From: Methanobacterium sp.
GTDB taxonomy: Archaea; Methanobacteriota; Methanobacteria; Methanobacteriales; Methanobacteriaceae
NCBI GenBank assembly: GCA_016222945.1
Contig: JACRPY010000006.1
Coordinates: 62,001-126,000, forward strand
Length of the DNA: 64,000 nucleotides
Direction of reading: 5' to 3'
Shown: one piece after another, positions 38,108 to 46,629 of the stretch
Numbering within the stretch: the stretch's first letter is position 1
Layout of the letters: every line of letters begins with the position of its first letter
The notes under the pieces: generated by a model
What the model saw: only the letters and a program-made list of their open reading frames with translations
Database searches by the model: none
Told to the model about the DNA's origin: nothing
Position numbers and translations under genes: made by a program

Positions 38108-38129
38108 AAAAAAATATAAATTAAAGAAT

Positions 38130-38951
38130 ATGAAAGAGAATGAAAATATTTCCACTATTAAAAAATCTATTATTTGTTTTGTGCTACTTACTTTTGCCTT
38201 AAGCACTATTTTCTATTATTTAATTATAGCCAATGGATTTGGAGGCCTCAATGTTTTTCTATTAATGTGGATGCCTGCTTTTTCAGCTCTAATCACATCT
38301 TTGATATTTTTTAGAAGTATTAGGGGATTTGGATGGGGGCCAGGGAAAGTTAAATATCTGATCTTAGCTTATATTCTGCCTATTATTTTTTGTATTATCA
38401 CTTATGGTATATTCTGGCTCTTTGGTCTGGGCACCTATACTGGGAATTTACACAGTAATATCATAATTTTTGTGGCCATAGGCACCATCAACGGCATTAT
38501 ATCTGCATTAGGAGAAGAGATCGGTTGGAGAGGATTTTTAGTACCTAAACTCGCCAAATTAACTACTTTCACATGGGTTGCGGTTATTAGTGGAGTAATA
38601 TGGGCACTATGGCATTTCCCATTGATGATGTTTTCCACCTACAACAGCGGCACTCCTCTATGGTGGTCTCTACCCATATTTTTTGCTAGTGCAGTAGCAA
38701 TAAGCTTTGTATTTGCCTGGTTAACCATAAAATCCAGAAGTCTATGGCCTGCAGTACTGTTACATGCAAGCGAAAACTTATTTAATCAATCAGTTTTCGG
38801 TCCTTTAGCTGGTGGAAATCTATCCCTCTGGTTAGTAGGTGAAACTGGATTAATTATGTTAATTGTAACAATCATAATAGCATTGATATTCTGGATGTTT
38901 AGAGATAAATTACCAGATTTAAGAATCAGGAAGTCTGAAGATATGAATTAA
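38130..38951 (+). CDS. CPBP (Abi) family membrane metalloprotease, copy 1
   Basis: 273 residues with about seven membrane segments. The three CPBP motifs are present: EEIGWRGFLVPKL, WHFPLMMF and LLHASENLFNQ, which supply the Glu, His and Asn/His ligands. These proteins are related to Rce1 CAAX proteases and to bacteriocin-immunity proteins; targets in archaea are unknown. Translation is probably from a leaderless mRNA. A 54-residue membrane protein follows 20 bases downstream. Confidence 0.85.
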   Translation: MKENENISTIKKSIICFVLLTFALSTIFYYLIIANGFGGLNVFLLMWMPAFSALITSLIFFRSIRGFGWGPGKVKYLILAYILPIIFCIITYGIFWLFGLGTYTGNLHSNIIIFVAIGTINGIISALGEEIGWRGFLVPKLAKLTTFTWVAVISGVIWALWHFPLMMFSTYNSGTPLWWSLPIFFASAVAISFVFAWLTIKSRSLWPAVLLHASENLFNQSVFGPLAGGNLSLWLVGETGLIMLIVTIIIALIFWMFRDKLPDLRIRKSEDMN

Positions 38952-38971
38952 ATACAGAGGGATTGCTAAAA

Positions 38972-39136
38972 ATGGTTGACACATGGATTAAAATTTTATC
39001 TTTAGTTGTTTTCATTGCCATTATTGTTAGCGTAGATTTCCTGTACCTTAAGAATGATTTCAGGAAGCGTTTAGCTTTCAATGTTGGAATTTTCTTGGTA
39101 TATTTGGCTATATTCCTCACATTCTTAAATAATTGA
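38972..39136 (+). CDS. Small two-span membrane protein
   Basis: 54 residues behind a GAGGGAT site. Two hydrophobic stretches, IKILSLVVFIAIIVSVDFLYL and the C-terminal NVGIFLVYLAIFLTFL (less than 20 each in their cores), flank a charged loop KNDFRKR. It lies directly after the CPBP protease gene in the same operon and may be a partner or substrate. I recognise no family. Confidence 0.68.
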   Translation: MVDTWIKILSLVVFIAIIVSVDFLYLKNDFRKRLAFNVGIFLVYLAIFLTFLNN

Positions 39137-39219
39137 ATGATTAGTGATTAATTTTCTTTTATTGAGCAAGTAGGGTGTGGACTGGCCATGAACCTTGAAA
39201 ATAGTTTTAGTTATATTTT

Positions 39220-40272
39220 TTATTTACTTTTAGATATTTCATCAATTTTCCATACTTTAGACCTTAATAAAATCAGTGCAACTACTGCCATAAGTGCAGA
39301 GCCATAAATTCCTGATCCAAAGGATAATACTGGATCAATTGAGGTTGCAAGATATAATTCGGATGGTGTTTGTGTCATATCAGTAATTAAGTGTAATAAT
39401 ACTGCTACCCAAACGCTTCCAGTCTTTAAAACAGCATAACTGAAAATAATACCCATTACAATGGTAGATGATATCATTGCTACATTCCCTAGAATAGGTT
39501 GTCCGGGATAATTATTTCCAAGTAAAATGGTTCCACTGTGCCACACTCCCCATATAATACCAAGTGTTAAGACACCTTTATAGCCTCCTAATAGTGGGAA
39601 TAGTCTGTCTTGTAGGTATACTCTCCATCCATATTCCTCTCCAAAAACTGCTGGCCACAATAATAAGGCACCTGTAATCAACAGGCCTATAAATGTTGTA
39701 AAGAATAAATTTAAGTTAAATTCCTTTCCAGGAATGCCTAATCCAGTGATATAGTTTAAAATATAACTTAAAATAAGTATAAATAAAAAAATCAGTGGTA
39801 TAATGGCATAATATTTAAGATTTCTTCCAATGAATAATTTTGAGGGTTCAAGTTCTTTTCTCCATTTCTTTTTTATGTTTAGTATAATCACAGTTAATAT
39901 TCCCAAAACTGCAACAATAGATGAAACAAGGGGTAATTCTAGGGGTAAAAAACTGGTAGTACTCATTATTTTATAGAAATAACCTTCAAAGAAAAATAAA
40001 CCAGTATAAATCAAAAAGAAAGCAAATATAATCTTTGTTTCCCGACTTAGGGCAAGGGACTTAAAATAAACCATACAAATTATGGCTGCGGTAGCAGGGA
40101 AAAGCATATGTGCAATGCCTGTAATTCCCCATATGCTGGCATTTGATGCTGTTTTTACACCATAAATCATATAAACAATAAGATCCAGCAAATAAGTTGC
40201 TGCGAAAGTTATGATTAAAAATATTAGCAATTCTTTTTTAAGCTGTCTACTTTCTAAAATTGCCTTATTCAA
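39220..40272 (-). CDS. CPBP family membrane metalloprotease, copy 2
   Basis: 350 residues with about nine membrane segments. Motifs are FGEEYGWRVYLQDRL, WGVWHSGTILL and WVAVLLHLITD. It is longer than copy 1 and not closely similar to it, so this is not a recent duplication. I take TTG 40272 as the start because GGGGGAA lies about seven bases before it; the ATG at 40287 lies just before that site. The function is as uncertain as for copy 1. Confidence 0.83.
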   Translation of the reverse strand: MNKAILESRQLKKELLIFLIITFAATYLLDLIVYMIYGVKTASNASIWGITGIAHMLFPATAAIICMVYFKSLALSRETKIIFAFFLIYTGLFFFEGYFYKIMSTTSFLPLELPLVSSIVAVLGILTVIILNIKKKWRKELEPSKLFIGRNLKYYAIIPLIFLFILILSYILNYITGLGIPGKEFNLNLFFTTFIGLLITGALLLWPAVFGEEYGWRVYLQDRLFPLLGGYKGVLTLGIIWGVWHSGTILLGNNYPGQPILGNVAMISSTIVMGIIFSYAVLKTGSVWVAVLLHLITDMTQTPSELYLATSIDPVLSFGSGIYGSALMAVVALILLRSKVWKIDEISKSK

Positions 40273-40475
40273 GAAATATTCCCCCATCAATGTCTTTCTA
40301 TCATAACATTATATCTCCAACTTGATATTAATTTAACTAAATGGTTACGGTAGCATCGATAAATGTTCTTTGAAGTAATTATTCATTCTCAACTTAATTA
40401 GACTTGGGAAAAGTATATTTGATGACCCGATAATTTATTGTTAGAAATATTTTTTTTCGACTGGAGAGGAGTACT

Positions 40476-42020
40476 GTGAGAAGAGGGGGTTGGTTCACAT
40501 TAATTATAATGTCGTTAGCGACATTTATAACATGTTTTGATGCTACTTTCATGAATGTGTCCATCCAGAACCTTATTCAGGATTTAGACACTACTCTTCC
40601 CTTTGTGCAGGCAATGATAAGTATTTATTCCCTTACTATGGCGTGTCTCATACTTCCGGGAGCTAAATTACAGGATATTCTTGGTCGAAAGGAAACGTTC
40701 ATTCTTGGGGCTGTTATTTATGGAATTGGGGCTTTAATTTCCACTTTAAGCGTTAATGGTATCATGCTTCTTGTAGGATGGTCTCTTTTGGAGGGTATTG
40801 GGGCAGCAATGATGATACCGGCTACTGTAGCGTTTTTAACTGCCACTTACCACGATGAGGATAGAACATTTGCTTTTGGAATCTGGTCGGCTGTTGTGTC
40901 GATTGCAGGATTTGTGGGACCCATATTAGGAGGTTTTATCACCACATGGTACAGTTGGCGCTATGGATTTGCAATGGAAATCATAATAATAATTTTCATG
41001 TTATTATATTCTAGGAAACTTATAAAAATAGATCCAATACTCAAATGGGAAGAATTGGATGTTTGGGGTGCAGTACTGTCGGTTTTGGGAATATTTTTAC
41101 TTGTTCTAGGAATATTAGAACTAAATAATTTAAAGCGATGGGATATAGCAGGGTTTACAATAATTGCGGCGATAATTATTTTGGTAACCTTTTATTGGTG
41201 GCAAAAAAAGAGGATCAACCAAGGGTTAAATCCCTTGCTTAATATAAACCTCTTTAAGAATCTTGAATTCAAGTTAGGAAGTTTTATCAAAATAGTTGAT
41301 AGCTTGGGATCTGCAGGAATAAGTTTTGTTATTCCAGTATTTATTTTGACAGTTATGGACGGAACTGCATTTACTGCAGGTTTGGCACTTTTTATTCCAG
41401 TTACTGGTCTTTTAATTGCGTCTTTAACTGTATCACGAATTACAAAGATTATTAAACCCATTAAGGTTATCAGTATAGGATTCGCACTGGCTATTGTGGG
41501 TTGTTTTATTCTAAGTAACACTTTAAACCTTGAAAGTACATTATGGGATATTATACCTGGAATGACCTTAATTATGTTTGGTTTAGGTTTGGTTATTCCA
41601 TTAGGTACAAATTTAATAATGAGTTCTGCTGGTGAGAGAAAAGAGTCTGACGCTTCGGGTGTAGCTAATGTTTCAAATACTCTTGGAAGTAGTATGGGCA
41701 CGGCTTTAATAGGAGTTATATTAATATTGGGAGTTTTTTGGGGTTTACAAACTTCAATACAGGATCAATTCCCCGGAAAATATTCTACTCAGGAAATTAA
41801 CGATAATCTACCTACATGGTATGATCAGATTAATAAAACATCTCTTTCTGTTTTAAAAACAACTAGAGATCCTGATAATATAGTTGCTGGGCGCATAGTT
41901 GATGGAACAATACGCAAATCTACTTCCATCACATTTTATAGTATTGCGTTTGTCTTCTTTTTAGGGTTAATATCGTCATTGTTATTATGGCTAAGGACTA
42001 GAAGCTCTGTAAAATATTAA
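40476..42020 (+). CDS. MFS drug exporter, DHA2 (EmrB/QacA) type
   Basis: 514 residues with about 14 membrane segments. The N-terminus ATFITCFDATFMNVSIQNL, the motif LPGAKLQDILGRKETF (motif A) and GAAMMIPATVAFLTATY identify the 14-helix DHA2 branch of proton-driven exporters. A 100-residue loop before the last helix is normal for the branch. The start GTG follows GGAGAGGAG by five bases. Substrate unknown. Confidence 0.88.
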   Translation: MRRGGWFTLIIMSLATFITCFDATFMNVSIQNLIQDLDTTLPFVQAMISIYSLTMACLILPGAKLQDILGRKETFILGAVIYGIGALISTLSVNGIMLLVGWSLLEGIGAAMMIPATVAFLTATYHDEDRTFAFGIWSAVVSIAGFVGPILGGFITTWYSWRYGFAMEIIIIIFMLLYSRKLIKIDPILKWEELDVWGAVLSVLGIFLLVLGILELNNLKRWDIAGFTIIAAIIILVTFYWWQKKRINQGLNPLLNINLFKNLEFKLGSFIKIVDSLGSAGISFVIPVFILTVMDGTAFTAGLALFIPVTGLLIASLTVSRITKIIKPIKVISIGFALAIVGCFILSNTLNLESTLWDIIPGMTLIMFGLGLVIPLGTNLIMSSAGERKESDASGVANVSNTLGSSMGTALIGVILILGVFWGLQTSIQDQFPGKYSTQEINDNLPTWYDQINKTSLSVLKTTRDPDNIVAGRIVDGTIRKSTSITFYSIAFVFFLGLISSLLLWLRTRSSVKY

Positions 42021-42099
42021 TAAGATAATTATTTTATTATTAAATTATAAAAAAGAAAAAAATAGAAGGTATTTATAAATTTATAAGTTTTAATTGCAT

Positions 42100-42192
42100 T
42101 TATTCTGCGTCCATCATTTCGCCATATTCTACTTCAATTTGGCAACCTTTAGGACCGCAACAGAAGTGCTGTAAGTCAAATTGTACTTGCAT
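42100..42192 (-). CDS. 30-residue cysteine-rich peptide
   Basis: A short gene with an excellent site (GAGGTGA, six bases before ATG 42192) encodes MQVQFDLQHFCCGPKGCQIE and an acidic end (VEYGEMMDAE). Three cysteines in CCGPKGC plus a nearby His suggest metal or FeS binding, or a redox role. No family is recognised. Upstream lie two hairpins and a short ORF, and the divergent winged-helix gene at 42377 shares the promoter region. Confidence 0.62.
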   Translation of the reverse strand: MQVQFDLQHFCCGPKGCQIEVEYGEMMDAE

Positions 42193-42196
42193 TTTT

Positions 42197-42251
42197 TCAC
42201 CTCAAAATCTTTGATTTTGGGTTCGAAAACATTTGTTTTCTCAACCTCAAA
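42197..42251 (-). promoter_or_regulatory. Structured leader with possible leader peptide before the cysteine peptide
   Basis: Read on the minus strand, the 8-base string TTTGAGGT occurs at 42251-42244 and again at 42206-42199, the second copy being the ribosome site of the 30-residue gene. Between them are two perfect hairpins: GAAAAC-ATTT-GTTTTC (42225-42240) and CAAAATC-TTT-GATTTTG (42203-42219). An 11-codon ORF (MFSNPKSKILR, 42232 to 42197) starts in the first hairpin and its TGA lies inside the second ribosome site. A TATA-like TATATATTTATA near 42272 would start the transcript about here. Confidence 0.45.
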
Positions 42252-42376
42252 TTAACATTGTCTAACTATAAATATATACTTAATGGTTATAAGAATATAC
42301 TGGATTGATGTATTAAACTAACTTTGTAGGTCTTGATGGAAACCTTTATTATCAAAAAATTAAATAATATATCTTA

Positions 42377-43138
42377 ATGTTAAATGAGAATGAAGATTAC
42401 AAGAAAGAGATTACAGAGATCAAAGAAAGATTAGGAAATATTCAAAAGGATATTAAAAATCTCATGGAAAACACTAATCAGCAATACATCGATTTACTTC
42501 TTTCAAACTCAAAAAAAGAATTTATTACTGCACTTACAGGATATCTAAATCATGATATTGAAAATACCCTTGAAAAAGGGATGATTATTGAATGTGAACT
42601 GAAAAATGAATGTAAAGTGATATTTAAAACATTTTTACAGAAAAATGCCAGCCTAATAAATCAGGATAATATACCTGAAGAGGCCATAATTGAAAATCAA
42701 GCAGAATTAAATAAAATTAAAAGTGAAGCGCCTTTTGAAAAGTGTAAAACATGTTTTAATGAAATTTCAGTTCTTTTTGAAAAACAAGTAAATTTAATGC
42801 GTTCACTTTGTATTTACAGCACAAACCAAGAAAAAAAGCAGGATATATCTACAATTTGTGAAGAAACTCTTGTTAAACATGTTCTTGAGCCGTTATCCAA
42901 CAGACAGAGGCTTCAAATTCTTAAATCAATGGCTAATGATACAAAAACATTCTCCTCACTATCAGAACTTACAGGGCTAAAGGGCGGAAACTTACTTTTT
43001 CATCTTCAAAAACTCCTTGATGGAGACATGATTCTTCAACGCCATGAAAGAGGTGATTACATGCTAACAGAAAAAGGATACAAGCTTCTTGTAATGCTTA
43101 GCGAAGTAAACGTTCTTTCAGGGCAAAAAACAGATTAA
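42377..43138 (+). CDS. Winged-helix regulator with N-terminal coiled coil and cysteines
   Basis: 253 residues. The first 45 residues form a coiled coil (EITEIKERLGNIQKDIKNLM). The middle has cysteine pairs (ECELKNEC, KCKTC) plus single cysteines. The C-terminal 80 residues are an ArsR-like winged helix (LSNRQRLQILKSMAND, LTGLKGGNLLFHLQKLLDGD). It may sense metal or redox state. No Shine-Dalgarno site is visible; a leaderless start is possible. Confidence 0.75.
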   Translation: MLNENEDYKKEITEIKERLGNIQKDIKNLMENTNQQYIDLLLSNSKKEFITALTGYLNHDIENTLEKGMIIECELKNECKVIFKTFLQKNASLINQDNIPEEAIIENQAELNKIKSEAPFEKCKTCFNEISVLFEKQVNLMRSLCIYSTNQEKKQDISTICEETLVKHVLEPLSNRQRLQILKSMANDTKTFSSLSELTGLKGGNLLFHLQKLLDGDMILQRHERGDYMLTEKGYKLLVMLSEVNVLSGQKTD

Positions 43139-43140
43139 TA

Positions 43141-43803
43141 TTATTTATCTAAAAATAAAGCCGATTTATATAAATTTTCCCTAACATCTGGAATTATTGT
43201 TTCTAAAAAGTTTAATAACTCTTCAGAAGAATTATATTCTTGTTTAAATTCCTTTTCTGTGTTATCATCAGTCCAAGAGTATATCCAGGATTCGGGCAGA
43301 TTTATTAGTGGGTAAATCAATTTATTACCATTATATTCTTCAGCAGCACTTAATAATTTTATTTTTTGGCCATTTAAAATTAAATTTAAAATATTTCGAG
43401 CCTCATCATCCAATGTAACCGGCAACGCAATTGAATCAATATCTAAGTCATTAGTTTCACTGATATCATCTCCAGAAAGAATTTCAATGCCATATTTTCT
43501 TTTATATGGCTCTAAAATCATAGAAAGCGTGAAATTATTGGGATCATCTCCTTTAATTGCAAATATTTTGTCTTTAGGAGAAATACAGTGTGCAAGATTT
43601 CTTGAAGCTCTAATGCAAATTTTTTGGAAAATGGTGGATCTTATAACTTCAATTTCAGGAAAATTCTTTTTAAATACTTCTTCTTTCTTTCTTGAAAACC
43701 TTGAAAATTTTAAATTATTAATAAAAACTTTATTAGGGCCAATACTTACAAATCGTGTGTCTACACCAATTTTTTGTAAAAATCTAACAAGATCTCTTTT
43801 CAT
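43141..43803 (-). CDS. Conserved-looking protein of unknown function, 220 residues
   Basis: Starts MKRDLVRFLQKIGVDTRFVS behind GTGATT. The N-terminal part is basic and could bind RNA (KFSRFSRKKEEVF); the middle has AIKGDDPNNFTLSMILEPYKRKYGIEIL. I cannot assign a family. No signal peptide or membrane segment. It converges with the winged-helix gene, whose stop is two bases away. Confidence 0.6.
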   Translation of the reverse strand: MKRDLVRFLQKIGVDTRFVSIGPNKVFINNLKFSRFSRKKEEVFKKNFPEIEVIRSTIFQKICIRASRNLAHCISPKDKIFAIKGDDPNNFTLSMILEPYKRKYGIEILSGDDISETNDLDIDSIALPVTLDDEARNILNLILNGQKIKLLSAAEEYNGNKLIYPLINLPESWIYSWTDDNTEKEFKQEYNSSEELLNFLETIIPDVRENLYKSALFLDK

Positions 43804-43967
43804 TTAAATCACTAGTTTCAAAAAGCCTGCTTTAGTAAATAATTGTTTATTAAAAATTATTTTTAATTTTCAATGTTAATTAATTTGACTATTAAAATGA
43901 AAAACGGTTAATTAACATAATAATTGGCTTAATAAAATAAAAAAATAATTAAAATGGTTTAAATTAC

Positions 43968-44447
43968 TTAAGGTGTAACTGTAACCATTTTATAGCCTTT
44001 TCCACTGCAGAAACTGCATAAAACTTTACCATCACCGCCGCAAGAGGCACATGCTGATTTAATATTTCCTGTTGCACCGCATGTTGGACACGGATGGCAT
44101 AAAATTGTTACCATGCCTTCAACAGGAGGTTTATCTCCATCACCACCGCAATCTTGACATTTAACTATTTTATATCCGCTACCACTGCAAGCACTACATG
44201 TAAAGTATCCTTTACCGCTACATTTTGTACAAGTCTGTTTTACAGTCTTGGTTGTTGCTTCAGCTTTTGGAGTATCGTTTGACACAGAATTTGTAACATT
44301 CGTAGTGGTTACTGCACTTTCTGTGGTTGTAGGTGCTTGTACTGTTTCAGGAGCTTTTCCAGGGTTATTAATCACGTAATTACATCCTACAACTCCTCCA
44401 ACAAGAACAAGAGCCACTATTATTCCTATAATATATTTCATCTCCAT
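43968..44447 (-). CDS. Membrane-anchored CxxCxGxG (DnaJ-zinc-like) protein, copy 1
   Basis: 159 residues. The N-terminus YIIGIIVALVLVGGVVGC is a signal anchor with a lipobox-like end. A Thr/Ser/Asn-rich linker follows, then six CxxCxGxG-type motifs (CTKCSGKG, CSACSGSG, CQDCGGDG, CPTCGATG, CASCGGDG, CSFCSGKG), the pattern of the zinc-binding part of DnaJ. There is no J domain. The zinc domain should lie outside the cell. A similar shorter protein is at 52674-53024. Strong GGGAGG site. Confidence 0.8.
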   Translation of the reverse strand: MEMKYIIGIIVALVLVGGVVGCNYVINNPGKAPETVQAPTTTESAVTTTNVTNSVSNDTPKAEATTKTVKQTCTKCSGKGYFTCSACSGSGYKIVKCQDCGGDGDKPPVEGMVTILCHPCPTCGATGNIKSACASCGGDGKVLCSFCSGKGYKMVTVTP

Positions 44448-44667
44448 TAATTAAGCCTCCCCTTTCAATAATATTTTTTGTATAGCTATGATATTGGTAT
44501 TTTTGCTATTCACAAAGACTTAATCATAAGGACAGTGTAATGTGAATAATTTCACAATTATCTAATCTATCTTATTAGTATCTGGTGATTTTTAGAGCCA
44601 ATGGTATTTATGAACTCTTAAACTGAAATCAAAGAATTTTTAAGTATGTAAGGAGAAACTTAATCAC

Positions 44668-45606
44668 GTGATTATAATGCTTAAACTGTTTGGCAGGAAA
44701 TCAAAGGAAAAAGAAAGGAAAATATTGGAGATAGACTTAAAACAACCAGTAGATTGTCTTTGTGACTTTACCTACAATTTTTTCTGGCAACATAAAGGAG
44801 AAAAGCTTGCTCCTGAATGGAAAATTCCCTATAACCAACATACTTTTTCTGATTTGGTAAATCACCTAAATAATGGAGGAAATGTTAAAATAAATGGAAA
44901 TGTTGGCCATAGACTTTGTTCGAGCATGGGAGTTGATTTAAAATATTTCGGTGGAACTGGGAGTGAAATTGAAGTCGGTGATGTCATTATAAACGGCGAT
45001 GTAGATACTAGAATGGGAATAAGCATGATTAAAGGTAGTATTTATGTTAAAGGAAATATTAAAGCTCCAATCGGGAATTTAGTTGAAGTTAAATCAGATA
45101 TGAAAAATTACAGAAAATTTAAGTCAATTACAGATATTGTAACCAACGGCCTAAATGGAAATAAGCTCATTGGAAGTGAAATAATAAATAACGGGATTTT
45201 AATAAATGATGGCATTGTAAGAGATACTGTAGGCTCAAGAATGGATAAAGATGCAGAAATAGTTGTAAATGGAAATGTTGATTTAAGTACGGGGATACTA
45301 ATGAGAAATGGAACTGTAAAAGTCAATGGAAATGCCGGAAAAAACACAGGAGCTCTTTTAAATGGGGGAAATGTTGTTATAGATGGAAATTGTGATGATT
45401 TTACAGGTATAGATATGATTAAAGGGCATATAATTGTAAATGGGGATGTGGGAAAGTTTTTAGCTGCCAATAAAAAAAAGGGAGTAATATTTGCCAAAAA
45501 AGGGAGCCCTATACCTCCAACTAGTAAAAAGAGTCTTAGCACTGACGATAGCACTAAACTTTTAAATATGGGATTTAATCCAAGGGAATTTAAAAAGTTT
45601 GAATAA
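44668..45606 (+). CDS. FwdC-like GXGXG beta-helix protein
   Basis: 312 residues. The repeated pattern [37 protein letters not shown] and [15 protein letters not shown] is that of the GXGXG beta-helix shared by glutamate synthase and formylmethanofuran dehydrogenase subunit C. The N-terminal 100 residues ([19 protein letters not shown]) are additional. No other fwd/fmd genes are near, so it is an orphan paralogue rather than the enzyme subunit. The GTG start at 44668 has GGAG 12 bases before; ATG 44677 is the alternative. Confidence 0.7.
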   Translation: MIIMLKLFGRKSKEKERKILEIDLKQPVDCLCDFTYNFFWQHKGEKLAPEWKIPYNQHTFSDLVNHLNNGGNVKINGNVGHRLCSSMGVDLKYFGGTGSEIEVGDVIINGDVDTRMGISMIKGSIYVKGNIKAPIGNLVEVKSDMKNYRKFKSITDIVTNGLNGNKLIGSEIINNGILINDGIVRDTVGSRMDKDAEIVVNGNVDLSTGILMRNGTVKVNGNAGKNTGALLNGGNVVIDGNCDDFTGIDMIKGHIIVNGDVGKFLAANKKKGVIFAKKGSPIPPTSKKSLSTDDSTKLLNMGFNPREFKKFE

Positions 45607-45671
45607 TTACACAAAGCTTTTATTCTTCAATATTATACTAAATAAAAAAAACTTTTTTTAGGAGTTATGTA

Positions 45672-46280
45672 ATGATAAGTATACTTGATTATGTAAGTCA
45701 AATTGCAATTAATCTAATCGAATATTTAGGATATTGGGGAGTTTTCATAGGGATGCTCATAGAAAGCGCATGTATTCCATTGCCAAGCGAAGTAATAATG
45801 CCATTTGCAGGATTTGCAGTTTCTGAAGGGAAGATGACTCTATGGGGCATAACTATTGCAGGAGTATTAGGGAACCTTGTTGGATCATGGATCGCATACT
45901 TTGTTGGTTTAAAGGGAGGAAAACCATTTTTAGAAAAATATGGTAAATATGTCCTTATAAGCCAAAGAAAACTGGATATAGCCCACAACTGGTTTGAAAA
46001 ATATGGTCATGAAGCTGTTTTAATAAGCAGAATGTTACCAATTGTCAGGACATTTATATCTCTTCCTGCAGGAATAGCCGAAATGAACTTTAAAAAATTT
46101 ACGGTATACACAGTTATAGGTTGTTTACCGTGGTGTTTCATGTTGGGTTATATAGGAGTTATGCTTGGCCCTCATTGGGATGTTATAAGAAATTATTTCC
46201 ATATATTGGATGTATTTGTAGGAATAGGAATTGTAGCAGTTATAATTTACATTATATACCACTACAGAAACAGTGACTAA
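45672..46280 (+). CDS. DedA family membrane protein
   Basis: 202 residues with four to five membrane segments. PLPSEVIMPFAGFAV near residue 40 and SRMLPIVRTFISLPAGIAEM near 122 are the family motifs. DedA proteins are thought to be undecaprenyl- or polyprenyl-phosphate or phospholipid translocases driven by proton motive force. GGAG precedes the ATG, and a clear terminator follows. Confidence 0.9.
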   Translation: MISILDYVSQIAINLIEYLGYWGVFIGMLIESACIPLPSEVIMPFAGFAVSEGKMTLWGITIAGVLGNLVGSWIAYFVGLKGGKPFLEKYGKYVLISQRKLDIAHNWFEKYGHEAVLISRMLPIVRTFISLPAGIAEMNFKKFTVYTVIGCLPWCFMLGYIGVMLGPHWDVIRNYFHILDVFVGIGIVAVIIYIIYHYRNSD

Positions 46281-46285
46281 TCAAA

Positions 46286-46322
46286 AAAGATTTAAAATCT
46301 TTAATTCTTTATTTTTTTTTAA
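46286..46322 (+). terminator. Hairpin and T-run after the DedA gene
   Basis: AAAGATTT-A-AAATCTTT is a perfect eight-base inverted repeat followed within ten bases by nine consecutive T. It stands six bases after the DedA stop codon, in the convergent gap before the YwbE gene. Confidence 0.65.
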
Positions 46323-46375
46323 TTTTATCAATTAAACATATATTGATGGAAAATTCGAAGTATATCACTTATTTA

Positions 46376-46567
46376 TTATATTACAGACTGTACACGGCCT
46401 ATTTGTCCATCTTTTAGCCTTACTTTTATTCCATGGGGATGAAAAGACGATTTTGTAAGTATATCTTTAACTACTCCTCGAGTTTTTTCCCCAGTACGCT
46501 GATCCCTTTTTAAAACAATATAAACTTCTTTTCCAGGAGATATATCTTTTCTATTTTGTCCATTCAT
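46376..46567 (-). CDS. YwbE family (DUF2196) protein
   Basis: 63 residues from ATG 46567, which has TTGGTGA in front; the GTG at 46579 lies within that site. NRKDISPGKEVYIVLKRDQ, then RTGEKTRGVVKDIL and GIKVRLKDGQIGRVQ match the small YwbE family, an OB/SH3-like fold of unknown function found in bacteria and archaea. Confidence 0.88.
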   Translation of the reverse strand: MNGQNRKDISPGKEVYIVLKRDQRTGEKTRGVVKDILTKSSFHPHGIKVRLKDGQIGRVQSVI

Positions 46568-46629
46568 TAAATTCACCAATCTTATTCAAAAATAAATAAA
46601 AATAATAAGGATTTAGAAGAATCCCTTTT

